A stretch of DNA of 64,000 bases, from positions 273,979 through 337,978 of the forward strand of contig CAJJAT010000011.1 of assembly GCA_905182175.1 (NCBI GenBank). Direction: 5' to 3'. Position 1 is the stretch's first letter. Every line of letters begins with the position of its first letter. The translations under genes were made by a program, and so were the position numbers. Shown here in pieces: positions 41,593 through 50,677 of the stretch. The DNA comes from Flavobacteriales bacterium UBA1494 (GTDB taxonomy: Bacteria > Bacteroidota > Bacteroidia > Flavobacteriales_E > Vicingaceae). The notes beneath the pieces are model-generated. The model saw nothing but the letters and a program-made list of their open reading frames with translations, had not been told where the DNA came from and did not search any database.

Positions 41593-43116
41593 CTACTTCA
41601 TCTTTAATTTATTAAATATAATCGTAGATAAATCAGCAATAGCAACCCTTTCTTGTAGCATGGTATCTCTATCTCTAATCGTAACAGAATTATCTTCTAA
41701 ACTGTCATGATCTACTGTAATGGAAATTGGTGTACCAATAGCATCTTGTCTTCTATATCGCTTTCCAATTGAATCCTTTTCATCGTACTGACAATTAAAA
41801 TCCATTTGCAATGTTTTCAAAATCTCCCTCGCCTTTTCAGGAAGACCATCTTTCTTAGTTAACGGCATAATGGCGGCCTTGCAAGGCGCTAAAAAGTTTG
41901 GAATGCGCATCACTACCCTTGAACTGCCATCTTCCAACTGCTCATTTTTAATTGAATTCGAAAGAATTGCCAAAAACATTCTATCCAGACCGATAGAGGT
42001 TTCAACCACAAACGGCACATAGCTTTCGTTCAATTCAGGATCAAAATATTGTAATTTCTTCCCGGAGTGTGCTTCGTGCTGTTTTAAATCAAAGTCTGTT
42101 CTAGAATGAATTCCTTCCAATTCTTTAAATCCAAATGGGAAATCAAACTCAATATCCGACGCAGCGTTGGCATAATGCGCCATTTTTAAATGATCGTGAA
42201 ATTTGTATTTTTCTTCAGGTATTCCCAATGCTAAATGCCACTTCATACGAGCTTCTTTCCAGTACTCATACCATTTCATTTCTTCTCCTGGGCGAACAAA
42301 AAATTGCATTTCCATTTGCTCAAACTCTCGCATTCTAAAAATAAACTGACGAGCAATTATTTCATTTCTGAATGCTTTCCCAATCTGTGCAATTCCAAAA
42401 GGAATTTTTAAACGAGATGTTTTTTGAACGTTCAAGAAGTTAACAAAAATACCTTGAGCGGTTTCCGGACGTAAATAAATAGTACTTGCTCCATCTGCCA
42501 TTGCTCCCATTTCTGTGCTAAACATCAAGTTAAACTGCCGAACATCTGTCCAGTTTCTTGATCCACTTACTGGGTCAGCAATTTCTAAGTCAACAATTAA
42601 TTGGCGAACGTCATCTAAATTATCAGCATCCATCGCTGTTTTAAAACGATTTTCTGCGTTGTCAATTTTTTCCTGATTTGCCGTTACTCTTGGATTGGTT
42701 GCTCTAAATTCTGCTTCATTAAAAGATTCTCCAAAACGCTTTGCAGCTTTGGTTACCTCTTTATTGATTTTAGCTTCTATCTTCGCTACCCAATCCTCAA
42801 TCAAAACATCAGCTCGATAACGCTTTTTAGAATCCTTATTGTCTATCAAAGGGTCGTTAAACGCATCTGTATGTCCAGAGGCTTTCCAAGTTGTAGGGTG
42901 CATAAAAATGGAAGCATCAATACCTACGATGTTTTCGTGCATCTGTACCATGGACTTCCACCAATACTGCTTAATGTTATTTTTCAGCTCACTTCCCAAA
43001 GGACCATAATCATACGCAGCACTTAAGCCATCGTAAATTTCTGATGAGGGAAAAACAAAGCCATACTCTTTCGCATGACCGATAATATTTTTTAAGTTTT
43101 CGTCAGGATTTACCAT
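41593..43116 (-). CDS. glyS: Glycyl-tRNA synthetase, class II eukaryotic/archaeal-like type
   Basis: This is a 507-residue synthetase of the single-chain (alpha-2) type: an N-terminal GYSF-like segment (EYGFVFPSSEIYDGLSAAYD with YGPLGSELKNNI), motif 2 with FRNEIIARQFIFRMREFEQM, and motif 3 with ETSIGLDRMFLAIL. The C-terminal anticodon domain runs to residue 507, with CQYDEKDSIGKRYRRQDAIG and TPISITVDHD. It charges tRNA-Gly in the cytoplasm. Bacteroidetes typically have this type rather than the two-subunit bacterial GlyQS. The gene is complete; the 3' end is duplicated downstream at 39943-40096. Confidence 0.95.
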   Translation of the reverse strand: MVNPDENLKNIIGHAKEYGFVFPSSEIYDGLSAAYDYGPLGSELKNNIKQYWWKSMVQMHENIVGIDASIFMHPTTWKASGHTDAFNDPLIDNKDSKKRYRADVLIEDWVAKIEAKINKEVTKAAKRFGESFNEAEFRATNPRVTANQEKIDNAENRFKTAMDADNLDDVRQLIVDLEIADPVSGSRNWTDVRQFNLMFSTEMGAMADGASTIYLRPETAQGIFVNFLNVQKTSRLKIPFGIAQIGKAFRNEIIARQFIFRMREFEQMEMQFFVRPGEEMKWYEYWKEARMKWHLALGIPEEKYKFHDHLKMAHYANAASDIEFDFPFGFKELEGIHSRTDFDLKQHEAHSGKKLQYFDPELNESYVPFVVETSIGLDRMFLAILSNSIKNEQLEDGSSRVVMRIPNFLAPCKAAIMPLTKKDGLPEKAREILKTLQMDFNCQYDEKDSIGKRYRRQDAIGTPISITVDHDSLEDNSVTIRDRDTMLQERVAIADLSTIIFNKLKMK

Positions 43117-43213
43117 GGTGCAAAAGTAATTTTTTGAGGGCTTGGTTAAGAAACTTTAGGGCATAAAAAAACCCCGACCGAAGTAGAGGTTCTTCTAAAC
43201 GTATTTCTACTTA

Positions 43214-44011
43214 CTAAAAGTGGAAGTTTAATGTAATGTTTGCATTTGGTCTTGTATCCAAACCGAATGCAGAGCTTCCTCCAGTCTCAATAGTAGTTGA
43301 TACAACAGCAGTACCATCCCAAGCTTCTGAAGTTGATTCTCCGACACCTGTTGTGTTTAAAGCGATGGTCCATCCTATTTCAGCACCTAAAGACATTTTT
43401 GGAGCGAAGAAATACTCAACACCACCAAAACCACCAATCGCTAAACCAAAAGTAGATCCAGCTTTAGTTTCAGTAGTTCTAGTTACTGCGTTGTTTGCTG
43501 ATATAGCATTTCCATAAGTGTTTTCAGTTCCTGAAGTACCCAAAGAAATCATTGCTACAGGACCATATACTCCTTGCAATCTTCCTTTTCCTCTTCTGTA
43601 CTCCATTCCTCCACCAACAGTAATGTTAAATGAGCTTGTTTTAACTTCATCTTCAACAGTTGCAGTTGAAGATGGGTCAGCAATTTGCGCTGCGATATCT
43701 GCAACTAACGAATCATTATTTGTCGTTCCAAAACCTAGTCTTAACATACCTCTGTATGCTTTGTTGGCATCAACAAAATACTTTCCGTAAATAGTATTAG
43801 CGTTGATGTCTCCCATTGGAGCCAAACCATTATTTGTGTTACCGTTTAAAAGGTTACCACCATAATTTAATAAACTTGATGCATCAAATCCGATTGCCCA
43901 GTCACCTGCTTCAGGTAAAATTGGCACACCTTTCTTTGATGTTAATCCGTCTTGAGCAAAAGATAGCCCAGCAGTGAACAATGCTGCAATAAGTAATACT
44001 TTCTTTTTCAT
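43214..44011 (-). CDS. Outer-membrane beta-barrel protein
   Basis: This is a 265-residue protein with signal peptide MKKKVLLIAALFTAGLSFAQ and an eight-strand-type barrel. Several strands are visible (YRGMLRLGFGTTN, FNITVGGGMEYRRGKGRLQG, GVEYFFAPKMSLGAEIGWTI) and it ends NANITLNFHF, an aromatic C-terminus. It belongs to the broad outer-membrane beta-barrel group of Bacteroidetes, function unknown. It is 97 bp from the glyS start on the same strand, with a weak hairpin of AACCCCGACCG type between. A long AT-rich leader region lies upstream. Confidence 0.7.
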   Translation of the reverse strand: MKKKVLLIAALFTAGLSFAQDGLTSKKGVPILPEAGDWAIGFDASSLLNYGGNLLNGNTNNGLAPMGDINANTIYGKYFVDANKAYRGMLRLGFGTTNNDSLVADIAAQIADPSSTATVEDEVKTSSFNITVGGGMEYRRGKGRLQGVYGPVAMISLGTSGTENTYGNAISANNAVTRTTETKAGSTFGLAIGGFGGVEYFFAPKMSLGAEIGWTIALNTTGVGESTSEAWDGTAVVSTTIETGGSSAFGLDTRPNANITLNFHF

Positions 44012-44994
44012 TTTAATTGTTTTTAGTTTATAAAAAAGTTTAACAATTTTAAAAATATAAAATTAAATACTGATTTCAATATTTATATTTGTTTAGAGTT
44101 TTTCTAAATTCCTTTTAACTTCTTATAAATTGTTCGTTTCACACCTAATTTAATATATCTTAAATTCTCATTATCAATTAACTAATTGAATCGAAGTTTA
44201 TCCACACAGGCCTTGTTGAAAAGTTTTTTTTCATCGTAAAAAAGTATTCGTTCATCGGGTAAATCATCGCTTTTCGGACAACATCCAACGTTTCGAAATC
44301 TAAGTAGCAGGGTACATATCACTTTCTAAAGTTTGGCTAATAGAGATTTATGAGTAATTTAGAGACTATAAGCCCTTGTGAGCTGAGGGTAAGCTAGGAG
44401 TTCAAATTTAGATGCAAGAAATTAATAGTTCAAAAATCATGTTGTTTTTATAGAACCTATTCCAAAGTAATTAGGAGGGCAGTTAAGGATTGCCTTTTTC
44501 AATTCAGTTGTTTAACCACCGTGTAAATACTAAGAAGTGTAGCCTACTATTTGAATTGAACGCCAAAAATTAGAATATCATCCACTTGTTCTTGAGAACT
44601 TCCAGCTTCCTCTGGGTTCACCCGAATAACTTCATTTATTGATAGTTATTTTCAGGTTAAAACCCTTCGTCTTACTCTCAGACAACCTATGTCTTCCCCG
44701 TCTTTCCGCTATTTTATTTGTCTAAAATACCTGTTAATTGAAAAAAACGGGATTAAACAAATAAAATTGTCACCCAATTTTGTTAAAACATAAAAATAAT
44801 TTATAATTGTTATTACAAACATTTATAATTAATTAGCACAAAAAAATTAGGATTTTAAAAAAATAATTGTTTTTTATTAACGTTTTTTTCTTTCTTTAAC
44901 AATAAATGTTCTACTTTCGACACCGTTGAATTGAGTTAATGTTAAATATTTGTAAACTCAGCTTTAAATTATTATTAATTAATCTTTATCAGAA
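44012..44994. other. 983-bp AT-rich spacer before susC, with a possible decayed barrel fragment
   Basis: The first 500 bp have no gene. On the minus strand, about 44547-44640, a frame reads INEVIRVNPEEAGSSQEQVD and DILIFGVQFK before a stop. Its end looks like the last strand of an outer-membrane barrel, but the frame breaks upstream and no start can be found, so it may be a gene remnant or chance. Near the right end, TACTTTCG (44912-44919) is a possible -7 box of susC, one base from consensus, 75 bp before the ATG. The rest shows nothing I can support. Confidence 0.35.
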
Positions 44995-47900
44995 ATGAAA
45001 AACTATTTACTATTGGGTTTATGTTTACTAATGGGACTTTATGGATATTCTCAGAAAAACATAACAGGAACAGTGACTTTAAAAAGTGATAATTCTACTC
45101 TTCCAGGAGCGTCCGTGCTTATTAAAGGCACACTTAATGGTGTTGCCACAGACATAGACGGCAAGTACTCTATTACGGTTCCAGGAGACAGTACTGTACT
45201 TATATTCACTTTTATAGGGATGCAAGTTAAAGAAGTACTTGTTGGAACATCTAAGACTATTGATGTTGCAATGGTGAAAGGAGTTAATCTTCAAGAAGTA
45301 GTAATTGATGCACTAGGTTTTGAGAAACCTAGAGATGAGTCAGGAGCTGCATCATCAACTCTTAGTGGAACTTCGGTTACTAATAGTGGAGACTCTAGGT
45401 TAATTAATAGTATGGCAGGAAAGACTGCTGGGATTAACATCGTCCAATCAACTGGAGATCCTGGAGCAGGATCTAAAATACAAATTAGAGGTGCAACATC
45501 TATTACAGGAGATTTAGAGCCACTAATTGTTATTGATGGTGTTCCAATGTTCAACGATTCTTATTTCGGTGAAGGATTTGGCGGAAATGGTGCAGGATCA
45601 TCTGGGTCTTTAGGGTCTGGAGGTGGTGTTACCCAACAATCACGATTAAATGATATAAATCCAAATGACATTGAGTCAATGGAAATCTTAAGAGGAGCTT
45701 CTGCTGCTGCACTTTGGGGTTCTAGAGCAGCAAACGGTGTTATTGTGATTACTACTAAAAAGGGTAAAGCAAACGGAACTGAAAAAACTTTTTCTGTTGA
45801 TGTATCTACATCTCTTTCATTTGACAGAATCAATAAAAAAATTGATTTAAATGATACGTACGGTAGAGGATTCTACGGACAAGCTGCTGGTGGTTCAAGT
45901 AACTCTGCTTTTTCATGGGGAGATAAAATTTCTGATAGATCTGGAGGAACAGATGCATACATCACTGACCCTAACGCAGCAGGATATGCCGGTTATTACG
46001 AGACTCCTGGTGGAGAAAGATATTATAATTACGATGGTGGAACAACTACTGATGTGCACGGAGGGAAAAATTCTAGAGAAACGTATGACCCGTATGAAAC
46101 TTTATTCCAAACTGGTATAATGAATGAAACTAATGTTGGTGTGCGTGCTGCTGATCAAAATGGAAACATCTTTTTCTCTATTGGTGATATGAAGCAAAAT
46201 GGAATAGCAAAAGAGAATTCAGATTACAGAAGAAATACTGCTCGTTTAAACATTACGCGTTATTTAGGTAATAAGATAACAGCAAATATGAATTTGGGTT
46301 ATACAAGAACACATTCTAACAGAGTTCAGATGGGTTCTAACTTGAGTGGTTTGTTTTTAGGAGGATTAAGGTCCGCTGCTGATTTTAATGATGCTGATTA
46401 TACAGGTACTTATACAGATGCATCAGGAAATGTAACTCAAGATGTTCACAGAGCATACAGAAATCCACTTGGAGCAAATGAGAATTCAATTTATGACAAC
46501 CCAATGTGGATGATGAATAACATTTTAAGTGAATCTACGAACAACCGTGTTATTGGTAAGTTAGAAGTTACTTATGACATCACAGACGATATGAGCTTTA
46601 TTGCTCGTTCTGGAATTGATACCTATACGGATGAAAGAGAAGATTTTTACCCTACACTATCTTCAGGTTCAAACAATGGTGGTCGTTTCACAAAAGAAAC
46701 CATTACAAGAACTCAGTTTAACACGGATTTCATTTTAAAGAAAAACTTTGTTTTAAATGAAAACATAGATGGTTCAGCTTTAGTAGGGATGAACATGAAC
46801 GATAGAGTTTTAGACGATCATGGTGGAACGATTAGAAGTTTCACTAACCCTGATGCGCCCTCAAACTTAACAAATGCAAGTGGTGGTAACTCATCACTGT
46901 TTGATTATATGGAGCAAGAAAGAACAAGAGGTTATTATACTTCTATCGACCTTGCATTTTACGATCAATTATTTGTAAACCTTACGGGTCGTATGGATCA
47001 ATTGTCTACACTTCCTGAAGATGATAATACAATTATTTATCCAGCAGTAAATGTAGCGTGGCAGTTTTCCAAGTTAATAAAGGAAAATAAAATCCTAAGC
47101 TTTGGTAAATTAAGAGTAGGTTATGGTCAAGTAGGTAGAGGTCCTTCACCATATTCTTTGCAAAGGACGTTCTTTGCTCCTACTGCTGACAACACGGGTT
47201 GGGGAGAAGGCTGGGGTCCTGGTCTGAATCCTGGAGCCGATCTTTTCGGCGGAGGTTTTGCATTTTCTTCTGTTGCAACCAATCCAGAATTAAAAGCAGA
47301 GATTAAAACAGAATTTGAAATAGGAACTGACTTGAGATTTTTGAAAGACCGTTTTTATGTGAACTTCACGTATTACCAAAACGAAGTGAAAGACTTATTA
47401 ATTCAAGTAGACGTTCCTGGATCTTCTGGAGCACTTTCAAAGTTCGAAAATGCTGCAACCCTAGAAAATAAAGGAATTGAAATTGAAATTGGTGGTTTAG
47501 TGATGGAAAAAGGTGATTTCACATGGAATGCTTACGCTAATTACACAAGAAACCGTAACGAGGTGACCGACATGTCAGGTGTTGAATCCATCTTGTTGTC
47601 AGGATTTTCCGGAACATCCTCTAGAGCAGTTCTTGGCCAACCTCTTGGAACACTTTGGGGTGGTAAGTGGGCTCGAGATGCTAGCGGAGCTCAAGTATTG
47701 GATGCGTTTGGCTTTCCAACTGTAGCAGCCGAAAATGGAGTAATTGGTGATCCAAACCCAGATTTCAGAATGGGTATCGGTTCAGACTTCAGCTACAAAA
47801 AATGGACCCTAGGTATCTTATTTGATATGAGTATTGGTGGCGATATGTGGAATGGAACAAAAGGTGCATTAACTTATTTTGGAAGAACAGACGAAACTGT

Positions 47901-48390
47901 AGTAGAAACTGTTTTATCGGCAGATCAAGCTAATAATTTAGGTGTTTACTCTACCACCGGTGGTGTACGTGGCACCACTGTTGCTGATAACTTTGCTCAC
48001 CTTCAAAATTCTGATGGAACTTATACTGTAAGAGGTCAGATTGAAAATTTTGGTGGCGGAGACGTTTTCCTTGACGAATCTTATTACTGGTCAGGACCAG
48101 GTTCTGGATTTACAGGCCCAGATGAGCAATTTATAGAAGATGCATCTTGGTCAAGATTAAGAGAAGTTTCATTGAGTTATGATTTAACTTCTGATAAACT
48201 GAAAGAAGTAGCTAAGATTCAGGCCGCTAAAATTACGTTTACCGGTAGAAACTTATTGTTATTCACTGATTACACAGGGAATGATCCTGATCAAAACTTA
48301 AATGGTTCTGGAAACAATGGCTTTGGATTAGATTACTTCCAAAACCCTTCTACAAGAACTTATCAATTTACATTAAACCTTACATTTTAA
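44995..48390 (+). CDS. SusC/RagA-family TonB-linked outer-membrane transporter
   Basis: This is an 1131-residue TonB-dependent transporter. After the signal peptide (LLLGLCLLMGLYGYSQ), residues 21-110 are the carboxypeptidase-like regulatory domain (ITGTVTLKSDNSTLPGASVL, GVATDIDGKYSI). The plug domain then follows, with GKTAGINIVQSTGDPGAGSK, IQIRGATSI, PLIVIDGVPM and the SusC signature MEILRGASAAALWGSRAANG, and then the barrel to the C-terminal FTLNLTF. In this family, it forms a pedal-bin complex with the SusD lipoprotein encoded next and imports glycans or peptides with TonB energy. No glycoside hydrolase or peptidase locus is linked here, so the ligand is open. It overlaps the next frame's beginning. 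Confidence 0.93.
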   Translation: MKNYLLLGLCLLMGLYGYSQKNITGTVTLKSDNSTLPGASVLIKGTLNGVATDIDGKYSITVPGDSTVLIFTFIGMQVKEVLVGTSKTIDVAMVKGVNLQEVVIDALGFEKPRDESGAASSTLSGTSVTNSGDSRLINSMAGKTAGINIVQSTGDPGAGSKIQIRGATSITGDLEPLIVIDGVPMFNDSYFGEGFGGNGAGSSGSLGSGGGVTQQSRLNDINPNDIESMEILRGASAAALWGSRAANGVIVITTKKGKANGTEKTFSVDVSTSLSFDRINKKIDLNDTYGRGFYGQAAGGSSNSAFSWGDKISDRSGGTDAYITDPNAAGYAGYYETPGGERYYNYDGGTTTDVHGGKNSRETYDPYETLFQTGIMNETNVGVRAADQNGNIFFSIGDMKQNGIAKENSDYRRNTARLNITRYLGNKITANMNLGYTRTHSNRVQMGSNLSGLFLGGLRSAADFNDADYTGTYTDASGNVTQDVHRAYRNPLGANENSIYDNPMWMMNNILSESTNNRVIGKLEVTYDITDDMSFIARSGIDTYTDEREDFYPTLSSGSNNGGRFTKETITRTQFNTDFILKKNFVLNENIDGSALVGMNMNDRVLDDHGGTIRSFTNPDAPSNLTNASGGNSSLFDYMEQERTRGYYTSIDLAFYDQLFVNLTGRMDQLSTLPEDDNTIIYPAVNVAWQFSKLIKENKILSFGKLRVGYGQVGRGPSPYSLQRTFFAPTADNTGWGEGWGPGLNPGADLFGGGFAFSSVATNPELKAEIKTEFEIGTDLRFLKDRFYVNFTYYQNEVKDLLIQVDVPGSSGALSKFENAATLENKGIEIEIGGLVMEKGDFTWNAYANYTRNRNEVTDMSGVESILLSGFSGTSSRAVLGQPLGTLWGGKWARDASGAQVLDAFGFPTVAAENGVIGDPNPDFRMGIGSDFSYKKWTLGILFDMSIGGDMWNGTKGALTYFGRTDETVVETVLSADQANNLGVYSTTGGVRGTTVADNFAHLQNSDGTYTVRGQIENFGGGDVFLDESYYWSGPGSGFTGPDEQFIEDASWSRLREVSLSYDLTSDKLKEVAKIQAAKITFTGRNLLLFTDYTGNDPDQNLNGSGNNGFGLDYFQNPSTRTYQFTLNLTF

Positions 48391-48416
48391 TGATTATTAA
48401 TTTAAATAGAACTAAA

Positions 48417-49790
48417 ATGAAAACAAATAAACATATAGCACTTGGTCTTTGCGCATTAGCCCTTTCATTTGCTTCTTGCGAAGATTATTTGGACGTGAAT
48501 GATAATCCAAACGAAGCGATAGACGCACCAATTGAAAACGTCATGGTTTCTGCAATGGTTTCTGCAATGGTAGCGCACTCTGGCGAAGATGCTAGATTAG
48601 CAGGAATGTGGACCCAACAATTTACCGGAGTAGACAGACAATATGCTGCGTTTGATGTATACAATGTTACATCTGCAGATTTTGATTGGGGGAAGCATTA
48701 CTACGGTATCATTGAACAATCTAAAATTGTTGCTAGAAAAGCAACATCAAATATAGATTTAGGAATCTCTAAAGTATTGCAAGCACATTCGTATGGAATG
48801 TTAGCTTCCATCTATGGAGATATTCCATTTTCAGAAGCCAATCAGTTTGAGGCAGGCATAGATAATCCTAGATTTGACGACCAAGTTTCGGTATATGCAG
48901 GTGTTCAAGGTATTTTAGATGATGCTATATCAAATTTACAAAACAGTACAGGCCTTACTGCAAGTGCTGATTTGTTTTACGATAGTGATGCTTCCAAATG
49001 GTTGGCATTGGCTTATACACTAAAGGCTAGATTTTACATGCACACCAAAGAGTATCCTTTAGCATTAACGGCTGCAAGCAATGGGATTACGGACGTTTCT
49101 GGTGATTGGATGACCTCTCATGGAACTTCATACAACCAAGATATGAGCTTGTATTTTTCTTTTATACAAGATGACAGAGTGGGTTATATGATAGCACAAG
49201 GTGCTTACCTTCCTTCGATTTTAGACCCAGCTAGTGCAACATCTAGGGGGAATACTAAAACAGACGAGACTGCAAGGTTTAATGATATCTACTTAGATGA
49301 TCCAACCGATATTGGAACACTTATCTTGAACCATACTGCAATGTGGGCAGCTGATGCATCTTTCGCTTTAGCTACTGCTTCAGAGACGCACTTAATAATG
49401 GCAGAAGTGAACGCACGTAACAATGCAGATTTAGCAGCTGTAGATCATTTAAATGCTGTAAGAGCTATATTAATAGCTAAATATTCAACAGGAACTTACG
49501 ATGATTATGTGCTCACAGATTTTACTCCAATAACAGGTGTAGCTGATAAAGGCAAAGGAAGTGTTAGTGCTAACTTGATGTATGAGATTATTGAAGAGAA
49601 GTACGCTTCTCTTGTAGGTCAAATAGAAGCTTTTAACGATGTTAGAAGAACTGATAACTTGATTGGATTAACTCCTAAAGGAGCAAATGGAATTCCACAA
49701 AGATTTTTCTATCCTCAAGATGAATTGAATGCTAATGTAAATGCACCTGCAGCAGTAAGCTTATTTATTAAAACAGCTGTGAATAACTAG
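48417..49790 (+). CDS. SusD/RagB-family surface lipoprotein
   Basis: This is a 457-residue lipoprotein. The start is the ATG at 48417 (MKTNKHIALGLCALALSFAS), giving the lipobox LSFASCED; an in-frame upstream ATG at 48390 would add nine residues before the signal peptide. The mature protein starts DYLDVNDNPNEA and shows the SusD-like tetratricopeptide-rich helical layout (LQAHSYGMLASIYGDIPFSE, LAYTLKARFYMHTKEYPLAL, ASETHLIMAEVNARN, YEIIEEKYASLVGQIEAFND). It is the substrate-binding lid of the SusC transporter encoded 27 bp before. A strong terminator follows 16 bp after the stop. Ligand unknown. Confidence 0.92.
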   Translation: MKTNKHIALGLCALALSFASCEDYLDVNDNPNEAIDAPIENVMVSAMVSAMVAHSGEDARLAGMWTQQFTGVDRQYAAFDVYNVTSADFDWGKHYYGIIEQSKIVARKATSNIDLGISKVLQAHSYGMLASIYGDIPFSEANQFEAGIDNPRFDDQVSVYAGVQGILDDAISNLQNSTGLTASADLFYDSDASKWLALAYTLKARFYMHTKEYPLALTAASNGITDVSGDWMTSHGTSYNQDMSLYFSFIQDDRVGYMIAQGAYLPSILDPASATSRGNTKTDETARFNDIYLDDPTDIGTLILNHTAMWAADASFALATASETHLIMAEVNARNNADLAAVDHLNAVRAILIAKYSTGTYDDYVLTDFTPITGVADKGKGSVSANLMYEIIEEKYASLVGQIEAFNDVRRTDNLIGLTPKGANGIPQRFFYPQDELNANVNAPAAVSLFIKTAVNN

Positions 49791-49805
49791 AAATTATTAT
49801 TCTTC

Positions 49806-49840
49806 AAAAAAAGCCTTGCAATTAATTGCAAGGCTTTTTT
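49806..49840 (+). terminator. Strong rho-independent terminator of the susCD operon
   Basis: AAAAAAGCCTTGCAATT and AATTGCAAGGCTTTTTT form a nearly perfect 17-bp self-complementary sequence ending in a T-run. It lies directly after susD. It may work in both directions. Confidence 0.85.
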
Positions 49841-49924
49841 AGTTTAAAATTGGAGAGAAACCGGTTCCAGAACTAATACAAAAAAGCTATTCATTCGCTT
49901 TGTCGCAATTCGTAATTTTGTTTT

Positions 49925-50497
49925 ATGATTCAAGTAGAAAACGTCTTACTCTCTGAAGATTTATTTTCAGAACAATTTGTGTGTGATTTAGCAGCCTGCA
50001 AAGGTGCTTGCTGTATTGAGGGAGACGCCGGAGCACCTGTTGTATTGGAAGAAATCGATAAGATAGAAGATAACTTAGAGGCTATTCTTCCTTTTTTAAC
50101 GTCAGAAGGAAAAGCATCTATTAAAGGAATGGGAGTTTTTACCGTTGACACAGATGGAGATTATGTAACTACCCTAAATAATGGCAAGGAGTGTTCCTTT
50201 ACAACATACGATAGCAACGGTACAGCTAAGTGCGGAATGGAAGATGCATACCGAGCAGGGAAATCAACCTTTAAAAAGCCAACATCTTGTCATTTATTTC
50301 CAATTAGAGTGCAAAAACTGCATGAAATGGAAGCCTTAAACTATGACCGATTGGATATATGTAAACCTGCTTGTGAATGTGGCGCGAAGCTTCAAGTAAA
50401 AGTATATCAGTTTTTAAAGGAGCCCTTAATCAACAAGTACGGCGAGGAGTGGTATGCACAGCTTGTAGAGGTGGACAAATTGTTAGCTAATTCGTAG
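49925..50497 (+). CDS. DUF3109 cysteine-rich protein
   Basis: This is a 190-residue soluble protein with many conserved cysteines: FVCDLAACKGACCIEGDAGAP near the N-terminus, then CSFTTYDSNGTAKCGM, TSCHLFPIRV and DICKPACECG. The pattern is that of DUF3109 (YkgJ/CxxCxxCC-like), which likely binds zinc or an iron-sulfur cluster. The role is unknown. It is an independent gene between the susCD terminator and a bidirectional terminator at 50619. The length is typical and it is complete. Confidence 0.85.
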   Translation: MIQVENVLLSEDLFSEQFVCDLAACKGACCIEGDAGAPVVLEEIDKIEDNLEAILPFLTSEGKASIKGMGVFTVDTDGDYVTTLNNGKECSFTTYDSNGTAKCGMEDAYRAGKSTFKKPTSCHLFPIRVQKLHEMEALNYDRLDICKPACECGAKLQVKVYQFLKEPLINKYGEEWYAQLVEVDKLLANS

Positions 50498-50618
50498 ATT
50501 TAGCTACATCCTATAAAAGATGAAGGCCAAAGGTTGAAAGAAATGGGTTCCAATATAATTTTGAGGGCCAATTGGCGTTTTTAATTTTAAAAGACCTCAC
50601 TTTATAATTAAAAAAGAA

Positions 50619-50655
50619 AAAGGACTAAAAGCACTGTTGAGTCTTTTAGTCCTTT
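50619..50655. terminator. Bidirectional terminator between DUF3109 and the efflux operon
   Basis: AAAGGACTAAAAG (50619-50631) pairs exactly with CTTTTAGTCCTTT (50643-50655) around an 11-base loop, with an A-run on the left and T-rich sequence on the right. It serves two convergent genes. Confidence 0.75.
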
Positions 50656-50677
50656 GTCTTTCATTCTTTATCCTATC

